From the NCBI GenBank assembly GCA_028564705.1, contig JAPXFQ010000828.1, positions 406,554 through 470,553 of the forward strand: a stretch of 64,000 nucleotides of DNA. Direction: 5' to 3'. The first letter of the stretch is position 1, and each line of letters opens with the position of its first letter. Position numbers and translations under genes: made by a program. Below the pieces are notes generated by a model. That model was not told the DNA's origin. It did not search any database and saw only the letters and a program-made list of their open reading frames with translations. The DNA is from Apricaphanius iberus. Its lineage: Eukaryota > Chordata > Actinopteri > Cyprinodontiformes > Aphaniidae. Positions 35,201-47,200 of this stretch are shown here, piece after piece.

Positions 35201-38200
35201 ACATTGATTAATTCAGCAATAGTATCAGAATGATATCAGGTATAGAAAGATACACAAAGCCCAGGCATCGGTATCAGTATCAGGGCTGAAAAAGTGGGAT
35301 CGGTTCACCCCTACTTTTTTTTACTCAAGTAATCTTTGACTGATATTGAGATTTTCTGATGATCTGAAATTGAATTTAGAATGAGGGTGTACCCAATAGG
35401 TCTGATTTTGTACAAATTCCCTTTTTAATCACAGATTTTGATATAAGATATACTAACACAGGTGTAACATACACCTTTTTTAATCTTTGTCTTTTTCTTG
35501 TTCTTTTGTAGGTCACCGTAGCTTCAGATGTGGAAAATGAGAGGGTGAAAGTTAGCCTTCCAAGTGAGATAAATGCTGGACCAAATAACACAATTGTTTT
35601 CTGCATGCTACAGCTATCTAATAAGGTCAGAGAATACAATTCCATGCTATTTTGATGAGTCTGGTCTTAAGTCATTTTTGAAAGACTACCCTGTTTTAAC
35701 CATTTTGTTCAGTTTTGTGACAGTTGTAGAGGGCCAAAGTCTTGCTACAGGGTTTAAACTGACAATGAATGTTTTAGAAAAGCTGACGTTTGTTGTTGTT
35801 TTAATCACTCTTACAAAAAGACGTAGATGTCAAAAATGCAACAGGGGGAGTAACAATTTACTGAGAAGGACCTACCAAAGCTGCAATGGGGAAGTTAAGT
35901 CTCCTCCCCCTCCGGTCGAAAAAACAATGAATGGAAGTCAATGGAGCGATAAGTTATTTTCTGGTCTGCTTTGTCTTACGTCCTGAATCACACATATGTT
36001 GTACCTCAAAATGTAACTAATGTTGTGTGTTTTGACTGTTTGTCAAATGATTTAGGATTTATTTGATTGTAAAAATTCACAGTTAAAATGCCTAAAAATC
36101 AGAAGTAAGAAGTCGTATATATGACGTAACAGAGCTAAAATCAGCTAGCACTAGCTAGCACGTAAAAAACACTCACTGAGAGCTTGTAGAGCTACTCCTG
36201 CATGCTGGCTGTTATTCAATCGACTGCTTCACCCCTGGCATAGCTGCTAATTTCCACATGGCCAGATTTATATTGTTTATCTCCAAGTTTAATGCTCCTT
36301 TCATTTTCCTGGAGGCATCAACCCGTTATCTCCTTCTTCTGCAGTTGTAGTCCGTTAAGTGTTATCACACAAATCCTAAAGTAACTTTTTCCACTGTTGA
36401 GTCTGGGCAGAATAAACAGATATTAAATATGCTCGGTCCAAATTAACTGTCTCCCAGCAGCCCTTGGCTGCTGCCTCTGTCAAAGAGGCAACGCACACTG
36501 CATAGCTGCACTCCTCAAAGCTCATTGGCCAGCAGCTGCCACCTGATGACCCCAGAACTGCCTCCCGTTGGCTAGTATCGGCGGCCAACTTGGATAAACC
36601 ACCAGAGCTTATAAAGCTGACTGGATCAACTGGCTCGCTCCGTTTGTCCATCAAGCCCCGTGCTTGTCAGAGGGAAAATTTCAAATTCTCCAACTGGAAA
36701 GATTTTCACTGCCAGCAACCTCCCGATTCTAGCCAAGATTTTAAGGAAGGACAAAATTTGCGAGTGCTCTCTGACTATATCCCGCTGTTTGTCTAAAGCT
36801 CTTAACCTTTTCTTAGCCATCAGGCTAGCAGTTTAGCAAGCGGTCCCCCTTTGTACTAGAACTGACCTGGGCAGATCACCCTTATCTCTCTCTGTCTTGT
36901 GTGCCGCTCCCCGTGTGCACACGGCGCAAGCACACAAGCTTATGTGCCCGCGACATTGGTGCGCCACTAGAAGCAGCCGGGTGAAGTGGTTACTTCCAGT
37001 GATCCGCCATTTTGTAGTTTGTTTAAGTAGCATTGTAGTCTATTGGACAATAGCCATTTAGCTTAGTTATTAGCAGAAACAGAACAATTTTAGTTATTAA
37101 ATCATTTAAATTGAGTCAAATCTCTGCTTCTTTTATTGAGTGTGTTTCAATACGTCGGTCAAAAGGGCTCACCTGCCGCAATGTGCTTGTGTCGATGGAT
37201 GATGGTGCTGTGTGTATCCCTACCCCCCCTGACGGAGAAGTATAAAACTGGCTTTAGATCTTAAAGAATAAAGTGCTGCTCTGACATGTTGTTAAACCTT
37301 TATTTCCTTAACTAATAAACATGCCAAAGGTAAATAAATCTGTTAAAATCCAGTCGTTTCTGTAAAATAAGACATTATAAAAGGGAAGGTAAACTGGAAA
37401 TTTTGAATACCTTATAGCATTACTTGTTGATAATACAGTGGGGAGAAATTTGATACACTGCTGATTTTTGAAGTTTTTCCACTTACAAAGCATGTAGAGG
37501 GCTGTAATTTGCATCGAATGTACTTTTTCAATTGTGAGGAACAGAATCTGAAACAAAAAATGCAGGAAATCACAGTGGATGATTTTAAAATAATGAGTTT
37601 CCATTTTATTGCATGACATAAGTATTTGATACATCAGACAGAAACCTTTGTTTGCAGTTACAGAGATCCGATGTTTTTCTGTAGTTCTTCACCAGGTTTG
37701 CACACAGTGCAGCAGGGATTTTGGCCCTCTCCTCCATACAGATCTTCTCCAGAGCGTTCAGGTTTCGGGACTGTCACTGGGCAACACAGACTTTCAGCTC
37801 TCTCCAAAGATTTTCGATTGAATTTAGGTCTGGAGACTGGGTAGGCCACTCCAGGACCTTGAGATGCCTCCTACAGGGCCACTCCTTAGTTGCCCTGGTT
37901 GTGTGTTCAGGTCGTTGTCATGCTGGAAGTCCCAGCCACGACCCATCTTCAGTGCTCTTACTGAGGGAAGGAGTAATTTTGCCAAGATCTCACGATATAT
38001 GGCCCCATCCATCCTCCCCTCATTACGGTGCAGTCGTCCCGTCCCCTTTGCAGAAAAGCATCCCCAAAGAATGATGTTTCCACCTCCATGGTTTACAGTT
38101 GGGATTGTGTTCTTGGGGTTGTGAGTCTGTGTACATTCAGGCAGTTCGTTTTTTCGTTTCAAACAAAAAATGAAAAAACAAAAACACACTTGTTTTTTTC

Positions 38201-41200
38201 ATTTTTTGTTTCACACGGAAAAAACGGATCACGAACCCTTATCTGATTTTTCGTTTTGGATCACAAAACGAAAATGGAAAAAACGGATAACGAGAGCTCA
38301 TTTTTGATTTTGGTATTTTTGTTTGAGGCGAGTGACCTGACCCGGAAGTTCTCTCCGAAGTCGAAGCAAACACTTTGTGTAGAGAGCTGTTAGTTTATAC
38401 ATACACGCTGCCACAACAGACAGACAGCCTACATTTTCTAATGTGGATTAAGGACAACGCAAGAATAGAGAAGCGTTAGAGAGAGGTGTTTTATTTTACT
38501 GATAGCCAGTTTACGATCACGGAGGTCTGCTTTAATGAGTAGGGTGTCTGTTGCTAGGCTACGCAGTTAACAATGGCGGATACGATGGTGAAGTTCAACA
38601 TACTGCTTAGTCTGCAGCTTTTTTCAGACTCCAAAACCAGCCTACAATGACAGGAGACCAGCTGGACCACTTATATGGTGAGCTAATGCTACAGTATGCT
38701 AAAAATAAGTTAAAGCCCAACGTAAAACTGTGTAAATGCTGATGTATTATGGTTTAGTTAAATGAATGCTCCATGTGTTTCAGATAAATGTCCCGTAAAG
38801 TCATCGCAGCAGGTGTCAGCGTTTAACCAGCCTCTCTGTGGTACGAGCTTGTTCCAGCAATGTCAGAAAATGATATATTTTTGTGTTATCTAGTAAATCT
38901 GTTTATTCTACAGTCTTCTGTTTTATTTTTTGATAAATATTCATATTGTCACTTAATTACTTCAGGAGAGCATCAGATATTTTTAGTTGTATTCCTTAAT
39001 TTAAATTATTTAAAGAGAATGCTTTTAAATGCATGATTAGTATAATTTTCTAAGTACTTTCAAAGTAATATCAGCACCCTAAAGTCAGCTCAGAATTATA
39101 AAATTGGTCCTACAAACCACAAAGCATTCATGTTTCTCATAAAAAATACATGCAAATTATGTAAGAATTTTACTATTGTAGTCAATTTTTAATTGTTGTC
39201 TAGGCAGGAAGAAAAGGGTCTCCATCCATCCATCTATTATCTATACCCAGAGGTGTCCTACTTGGGTAGAAATTTTGAGTATTTATAATTTACTGGAGTA
39301 ATAACAGATTGGCCTACTTTTTACTTCTACTCCTTACATTTTCATGCAATTATCTGTGGTTTCTACTCCTTGCTTTTTAAAAATAGCCTTGTTATTTCCG
39401 TTTCATTTGGTCATTTTTTATAAAAAAAAATTATTAAAAATAAACACAAAAACTCTATACAAAATGCTTCAACATACACCATTATGAATAGGCAACTAAT
39501 CATCATATCTTCTGCTTAATGAAACATGTATTAATGCTCAGTAGTGCAAATGTAGTTCTTTGATGTATTTGCATTACACTAAAATGCATTAATTTTGATG
39601 GACACATGCAGCTAAAATACAGTGCCTAGTGGATTCCCTAATGTATAAATATGAGGATTTTTATATAACAATCATTACGGCCTTTAGTAAAAGTGTGGCT
39701 TTTGGAGATGTTTGGTATGTAGTATCTATTCTAATACCTGAGTACTGAATGTGAATCCTTTTGACACCTCTATATCCTACAGGGTTGGTATCTCTAGCAG
39801 TCAAAAGGCGAGAAGCCGGTACACCCTGGACACAGCTCAGAGAGACTCCAAAGACAGCTAATCATTTATCAGTGATCCACAGGAACAGGAAGTTTGCTTA
39901 TGAAGGGAGATTACACAGAATGTTGCCTTCAATCAAACATTCGTTGGGAGGGTTGGAGCGATTCTACATGCCATGACCCACAGACACCTGAAGCGGCATC
40001 CTGTACAATAAAATGTGTAGCCTTAATTATTTATTTGCTTTGTGATTTGTAATTTTCATCCGAACATACACTGGCTGGTAGAATCAATAGTAAAACCTAA
40101 ACATTTGCCTTATTGATATTAACAGCTCATCACTGAAACAACTGAAGGATTCTTAATTAAATTTCCTAAAATAATTTCTGGCAGATCAGGGGTCAGCAAC
40201 CTTTCTAAATCAGATAACTTTTGCCCTGACAGTTATGAAGTAAAAATTGTATAGAACTGCAAAATAATTGAATTTCCTAAATATTTAAGATTCTTGAATC
40301 TATTCAATAATCTATCTTTAGATCATTAAGCATGCAGTCACAGTTTGTGGTCCCCTGGCATAAATCATAAGACAAAAGATTAGTAGGCAGTAAAGTTTGC
40401 TAAGTGCTATGGATTCAACAAACCCATGTCAAAGTTAAACCAAGTACTCAAATCTAAAGCAGTTGTCTAGACTACTTTGATAACAATTATATTACTCATA
40501 ACTCAAATATTTAACTGTAGCATTTATCTGGTTATTTGAACATACATATTGTTGTAGTGCTTTATCTGGACACAAAAGAGAAGACATTTTAAAATCATGT
40601 CACAAGTTTATTTACATCATTAACATCCATAATATGGTCATTAGGATCATTCCATGAGTTCTCACAAGTTTCATGCAGAGCAGCACAGCCCACTAAAAGA
40701 CTTTCATAAGATGGATATCACAGTCATTTTTCATTTAAGGAATAAAAAAGTTGCGACTTTTCAGAAAGGAGTGCCATCTTCACCTTCAGTCTGCCCAAAT
40801 AATTTTCGGACATTGCAGGAACAAGCTCGTACCACAGAGAGGCTGGTTAAATGCTGACACCTGCTGCAATGACTTTACAGGACATTTATCTGAAACACAC
40901 ACAGCATACATATAAATAAACCTTAATACATCAGCATTTACACAGTTTTACGTTGGGCTTTAGCTAATTTTTAGCCTACGTTAGCTCACCATATAAGTGG
41001 TCCAGCTGGTGTCTTTTCTTGATGCTTTATGGCGTCCTCCACTCTCCTTCTGAATATTACTCTTTATCTGTGTAGGTTGGTTTTGGAGTCTGACAAAAGC
41101 AGTATGTTGAACATCACCATCATATCCTCCATTGTTAAATGCGTAGCCTAGCAACAGACACCCTACTCACTAAAGCAGACCTCCGTGATCGTAAACTGGC

Positions 41201-44200
41201 TATCAGTAAAATAAAACACCTCTCTCTAACGCTTCTCTATTCTTGCGTTGTCCTTAATCCACATTAGAAAATTTAGGCTGTCTGTCTGTTGTGGCAGCGT
41301 GTGTGTATAAACTAAAATCAAAAATGAGCTCTCGTTATCCGTTTTTTCCATTTTTCGTTTTGTGATCCAAAACGAAAAATCAGATAAGGTTTCATGATCC
41401 GTTTGTTCGTGTGAAACCAAAAATGAAAAAACGAAAAACGAATGTGTTTTTGTTTTTTCATTTTTTGTTTGAAATGAAAAAACGAACTGCCTGAATGTAC
41501 ACGGACCGTTGTACTTATCCTTCTTCTCTCTCCAAACATGGCGACTGGAGTTTAGACCAAAAAGTTCCACTTTTGTCTCATCAGACCACATGACCTTCTC
41601 CTGACCTTCTCAGATGGTCACTGGCAAACTTCAGACGGGCCTTGACATGCGTTGGTTTGCGCAAGGGGACCTTGCATGCACTGCAGAATTTTAATCCATG
41701 ACGGCAGAGTGTGTTACTGATGGTTTTCTTTGAGACTGTGGTCCCAGCTCTATTCAGGTCATTGACCAGGTCCTGCCACGTAGTTGTAGGCTCATCCCTC
41801 ACTGTCATCATGATCATTGATGCCCCACGAGGAGAGATCTTGTATGGTGCTCCAGACCGAGGGAGATTGACCGTCATCTTGAACTTCTTCCATTTTCTAA
41901 TTATTGCAGCAACAGTTGTTGCTTTCTCACCAAGCTGCTTGCCTATTGTCCTGTAGCCCATCCCAGCCTTTGGGCAGGTCTACAATTTTATCCATGATGT
42001 CCTTGCACAGCTTTATGGTGTTGTCCATTGTGGAGAGGTTGGAGTTTGTGGACAGGTGTCTTTTGTACATGTAACAAGTTCAAGCAGGTGCAGTTAATAC
42101 AGGTAATGAGTGGAGAACAGGAGGGCTTTTTAAATAAGAACTAACAGGTCTGTGGGAGCCTAAATTCTAACTGTTTGATAGGTGATCAAATACTTATGTT
42201 ATGCAACGAAATGTAAATTGATTTAAAAATCATCCACTGTGATTTTCTGCATCTTTGTTTTGATTCTGTCCCTGACAGTTGAAGAGTACTCTTGGTACAA
42301 ATTAAAGACCTCTACATGCTTTAAAAGTGGCCAATGGGGATGCGCCGGTACCGACAGTGGTATCGGGGATCGGGACAGACACCGCTCTTATGCAGAGCGG
42401 TGAGTTTTAAAAATTTGGTATCATTGTATCCCTAGTGCCTTTCCCTCACAGCACACAGTTTATGTTATTCAAAACTGCTTGGGTTGGTAGTGGATCAGTA
42501 TCTGCAAATTATAAACCTCAGATATCTGTATCGGCATCCAAAACGAAAAAAAGCGGTGCATCCCTAGTGGCAACACTTCAAATCAGCAGTGTATCAAATA
42601 CTTGTTCTCCCCACTGCATGTTGCATAGTAACAAAGTATATTTTGTTATGCATAATATTAATGTTTTTGTATTAGTATAAAACACTATATTATAGTATAG
42701 TTGTGTGAATAAGTGCCTAAATTGAGAATTTTTAGTGGCTTATTTATGTAGTTTTATCTAAAAATTAATTGACAAATGTTTAATTTGAGCAAATGTATTT
42801 TATGTCGTAGATGTCTCTGGAACATTCAGAGAACCTGTCTGATCACAGGCTCATCGGCCTGAGTGTGCGTGGCAAGAATATTTCAGGACTAAACGAACGA
42901 ATCAACTTCACCATAAAAATGACCGCAAGCATTAAAGTAACAATTTTCGCAGTACTATTAAGCTCTATCATTTTAATTTGTCGCAGATCTCAAAATAAGG
43001 AATTTTGCTGTCTCTATAGGAAACCCTGATACCTCAGTGTGTCTTCCTAAATTCCACGGAGAAAAGTGAGTATTCATAATAGCAACTCTGATGCTCAGCA
43101 ACAAGAGACCCGAAGACCAATAGAAGCTTCCCTCTGCCTTCCCAGAATTCAGTACTAATGGCTGCGAGACACAACATAATCAGAGTCACGTTACCTGTTC
43201 CTGTGATCATCTCACATACTTTGGTGTGCTGATGGTAGGACTAGTTTTTGGTTAATTTTGTTTTCACAAGATAACTTAAAAGACTTGCAAAAAAAAAAAA
43301 AAAATCTTGATTTTACAACGTGTTTTTTATGTTAAACAGAAGTAAAAATGAGTGTACTCCAAGAATCGCAATAAAAGTGTGTGTTGGAACCCACTCAGTT
43401 TCATTTTTTAAATTTTAAAATGTATCTACTGGACATAGTATTGCCACAATGAGACCGTGTTCGACATAAATGCAATGTTGTAAATTCTTCACAGGTGTCT
43501 GCAGACCTCTCAGCTACAGACGAGGTGATTCTGTCCTACATTACCAACATTGGCTGCAGTATCTCTCTCATTGCTCTACTCATTGCAGTTTTGCTCTTCA
43601 TCACAAACAGGTAGTGTGTTGCTCTCTTTGCCCACATTGACTTTCTACCATATTTCCCTTTTTTTTCTAGCTGTTATGTTATTTATTCCATTTCCCTTTC
43701 CATCTGTCGACATACATATGTGATCCATTCTGCCAGTCATTTCATTTCATGAGACTTAGATTTTTGTGACCAAATGGAAGCATCAGATCTGATTAAAAGA
43801 CATGATATTCTATATCTGACAGAAAGCTCAGAGGAGATGATTCCAAGAAGATTCACATCAGCCTAGCGGTCGCTCTGATCCTCCTGAATGTTCACTTCCT
43901 CCTCAGCCAATCAGCGGCAGCAGTGTCCTCCTCTGAGCTTTGTCTTTATGTGGCTCTTCTTATACACTACTCCCTCTTGGCCTCTTTCACCTGGATGGCC
44001 ATAGAGGGCCTCCACGTCTATTTCCTCCTGGTCAAAGTCTTTAACATCTATGTGAAGCGATACCTGCTGAAACTCAGTGTGGTCGGATGGGGTGAGTAGC
44101 ATTACCTAAATCTGGAAGTTAAATGTCCTCAGGCCTCAGTGAACGTATGGTTTGGTGTGTTTCAGGTCTTCCAGCATTCATTGTGTCAGTGGTGGTGATT

Positions 44201-47200
44201 ATAGACAAAGAGATATACGGTCGTACGCTTCTGGACTCATCTAGACCCAGTGAGACTGCGATGTAAGGAAAACACAGAAACACATCCTTAATCTACTGTA
44301 GACTACTTCCTATTCTACATTTAAATATCTTGAAAACTTGATTAAATATACAGCTGACTTTCAATTCAAAATTCAAAGTGTTTTCATTCCTCTTACTTTT
44401 ATAGATTTATTTTTCAATGCATTATGTGATAATACACTTCTGCCTGTTTTTCTCTTCTGTGTAGATGCTATATAACCAATAGGAATGTGAAGATGGGGAC
44501 CACACTGGGACTGTTCAGTGTGGTGCTCCTTTTTAATGGGATCGTGTTTGGAATGATAGCCAAATGGCTAATTGTTGACAAATTAAGCAAACCGGTATGC
44601 TTACTTTTTTTTTTAGATGTATTTTTCTTTCACAGAAAAGTGTGTTGACCTTTTTCAAATAATATTACTATATACATATTCTGTATATGAGTTGGTGTTA
44701 AGCCTATGTTATACTTCTCCGTCAGCAAGTTTGCAACCACACGCACATGTATCGACTGAGACTTTTTCCTTTTATACTTTGTCGTATAATGTCAATGTTG
44801 CAAAGGAATTCCCCTCCAGGACAGCAGCAGCTGCTGACCTTTTCTGGCAAGTCTGCCTACCATTGCCATAACGTCTCTGATCAACCAGAATTGATCTACT
44901 TCAGCTTGTAAACACCACTCAGGGAGCAAAAAATAAAATAAAAATTACCACGAGTGAAGCTTAGATAATCCTCTAAAATGAATGTAAGCAAATATAGTGG
45001 TCTACTTTGTTGTTCTCTACACTTCAAAATCACCAAAAGACCATATTAGATAAAATGTCCTTGTAATATAAAGCATGTAGTGCCCAAAAGCTGCATTGTC
45101 TACTAATTGCATTGACTGTAGAGCACTGTTCTGGTGAAATGATCTTGGGCTGATGTTGGGCTGACCAATCACAAGTGTCCGCTCTCCATTGCGTTCGATG
45201 GATAGTTTAAAAGTGTGGCTCTTCTCCGTCCGTGCTTGCGTAGGTCACGGACAGGTTTGCTTCGGGTGATAATGTTGGTGCGTGTCTCCGCACCTTCACA
45301 GAAGGGGAAGTAAAAGGTAGCTTTTAGTTAACACTGTTTTTCCAACCCTGTTCTTCAAGGCAAATTTCCATGCATGTTTTAAATGTTTCTTCAGAATAGG
45401 GCTGAGGTGAATTAGTATAAACCTTATCGACAAACTAAACCAAAGGTTCCAGCTATTAATATTATAGTGTCATAAAATGTTTGAAAGATTAAAAAGCATC
45501 AAGATAAGCCTATCATTTAAATTACTCACATAATTAAAAAATGTGTATAATATGGCTAATAATATTACTTTTCTTTGTACTTACTGATGTTACTCAAGTC
45601 TCTTGTATTGTTTCTGTGTCTTACAAATTGAGTTATGATAAAAGTGTTTGAAAAATGTATTAATTTAATTCTTAGTTAAAATTAGTTCATTGAAGAATAA
45701 TAAAATGACCGGGGAGGAACTTATATCTATTTTACATGTTGTGATATTTATCGATAATTATATATATCGATCAATATGACTATTCCTTTATCGATATGCT
45801 CTTTTTCTATATCGTCCAGCCCTACTTCAGAACACCTTATTTCCAATGATGACTGATGAACAGGCTTTTTCTGAACTGCAATCATCTGAACCAGGGTGTG
45901 TTAAAGAAGCAGAACAGCTAAAACATGCACGGGAGTGTGAGGACTAGATTTGGCAAACACTGACTTTACAAATCTTCACTATGCATATAGGAAGATTTTT
46001 ATAATTCAAACCGAGATTTCATTATTTTCTTCGGTTGACATTGATTCAACAAGGGTTCATTACCATCGGCGTAATGTTCACTGGAGACATTCAGTGCTTA
46101 GGATTGAGAGAAAAATCTAACCATAAAATCTCTACAGTTTTTAAGAAATACACTGAGTGCATAAACTTAGTTTCCAAATATTAGGCTCATATTTGTCCGG
46201 CTTTAAAACTTTTTCTCTGCTTTGTAATTGGGTTTGAATTCAGCATGCTTGTAAATTTACTTTGGCTGTTTTCATCCCAAATGCCTTGTAATGTTTAAGC
46301 TATTTCGGGGTCTACACCATTCTTGGATAAACGCTAACCTCCAGCATTGGTTTCTTTTTATGTATTGCGAAACAGATGGGGACGACAAAGAAAAACAAAG
46401 CTAAGAGTGAAATTTTTACCCTTTTTTCGCTTACGGTTCTGCTGGGCCTCACCTGGGGCCTGATCTTCTTCTCATTTGGCCAGGTGACCACTCCTGGCCT
46501 CTACGTCTTCTGCATCATCAACCCTCTGCAAGGTCTGAACAGCTATTTGCAATGTAATCATATTTGTTTTGTTGTTACGCTCCAACATTTATCTATGCTG
46601 TTTGGGGGTGGGGGGAGGACCGGCGTACGAGCTTCATGATGTGCCTAACTATGCAAAACATATACTTGCTGCTGATATTCATTAATTTAAAATAGTTTTG
46701 TGTATGTTTTTAATGCATCAGTTGTAGGTTTTGTCATTGTTTGTCCACGAGTCTTCTGTCCTTCCTATCCACACTCAGATTTTGGTGGGGGAAAAAGTAC
46801 ATTTTTTAAAGTGATTTTATAATATGTAGCCTACTGTTGCCAAATTATTGACATAATAGTAAGCACATTATAAATGCACAGTTGCAACATAAGTACTACA
46901 TTTTTCTTTTCAGTTGATGATTTTTTTTCTAAAGCAGTTTTTGTTTAAAGCTTGTATATGTAACATTTTCATAAAAATTCACATTAAAACAACAACAAAT
47001 AACATGGGGCTTTTAGAGGACTACATACTGAAAGTACATTTCCTTAAATATTATAGATTAATTAAAATATAATAAAATGTACATTTAAATTGGGCACGAC
47101 AATGACAACATGTTTACATCTACCAGCCAGTAGTGGTCGCGGGTTGACAGATATGGTCTCTATGTTTCAACTATATGCTCGGCGCAGCTCAGCTCACACT

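Larger units (their letters stand above)
38123..41507. mobile_element. Foldback element with ~0.7 kb inverted arms
   Basis: Left arm 38123-38875 and right arm about 40795-41507 are inverted copies with scattered differences. The ends GAGTCTGTGTACATTCAGGC and (rc) GGTCCGTGTACATTCAGGC are flanked by GTTGT on both sides (38118-38122 and 41508-41512). The outer 170 bp is full of AAAACGAAAAA/TTTTTCGTTTT motifs that form local hairpins. The inner part of each arm carries exon-like sequence with ATG, a TATG/GTGAGC donor and a TTTCAG acceptor. The interior holds a fish repeat with a hAT MITE. No transposase; superfamily not recognised. Confidence 0.8.
37436..42616 (-). mobile_element. Tc1-like transposon, disrupted by two insertions
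   Basis: Termini CAGTGGGGAGAAATTTGATA (37436, after TA) and rc-matching TCAAATACTTGTTCTCCCCACTG (ending 42616). On the - strand the transposase starts with a helix-turn-helix part ([20 protein letters not shown], 41581-41961), then [12 protein letters not shown] near 41520-41591; the DDE C-terminal part lies at 37700-38122 ([18 protein letters not shown]). A 3385-bp foldback element separates them and a 232-bp MITE sits near the right end. Without the inserts it would be about 1.56 kb, normal for Tc1. Confidence 0.85.
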
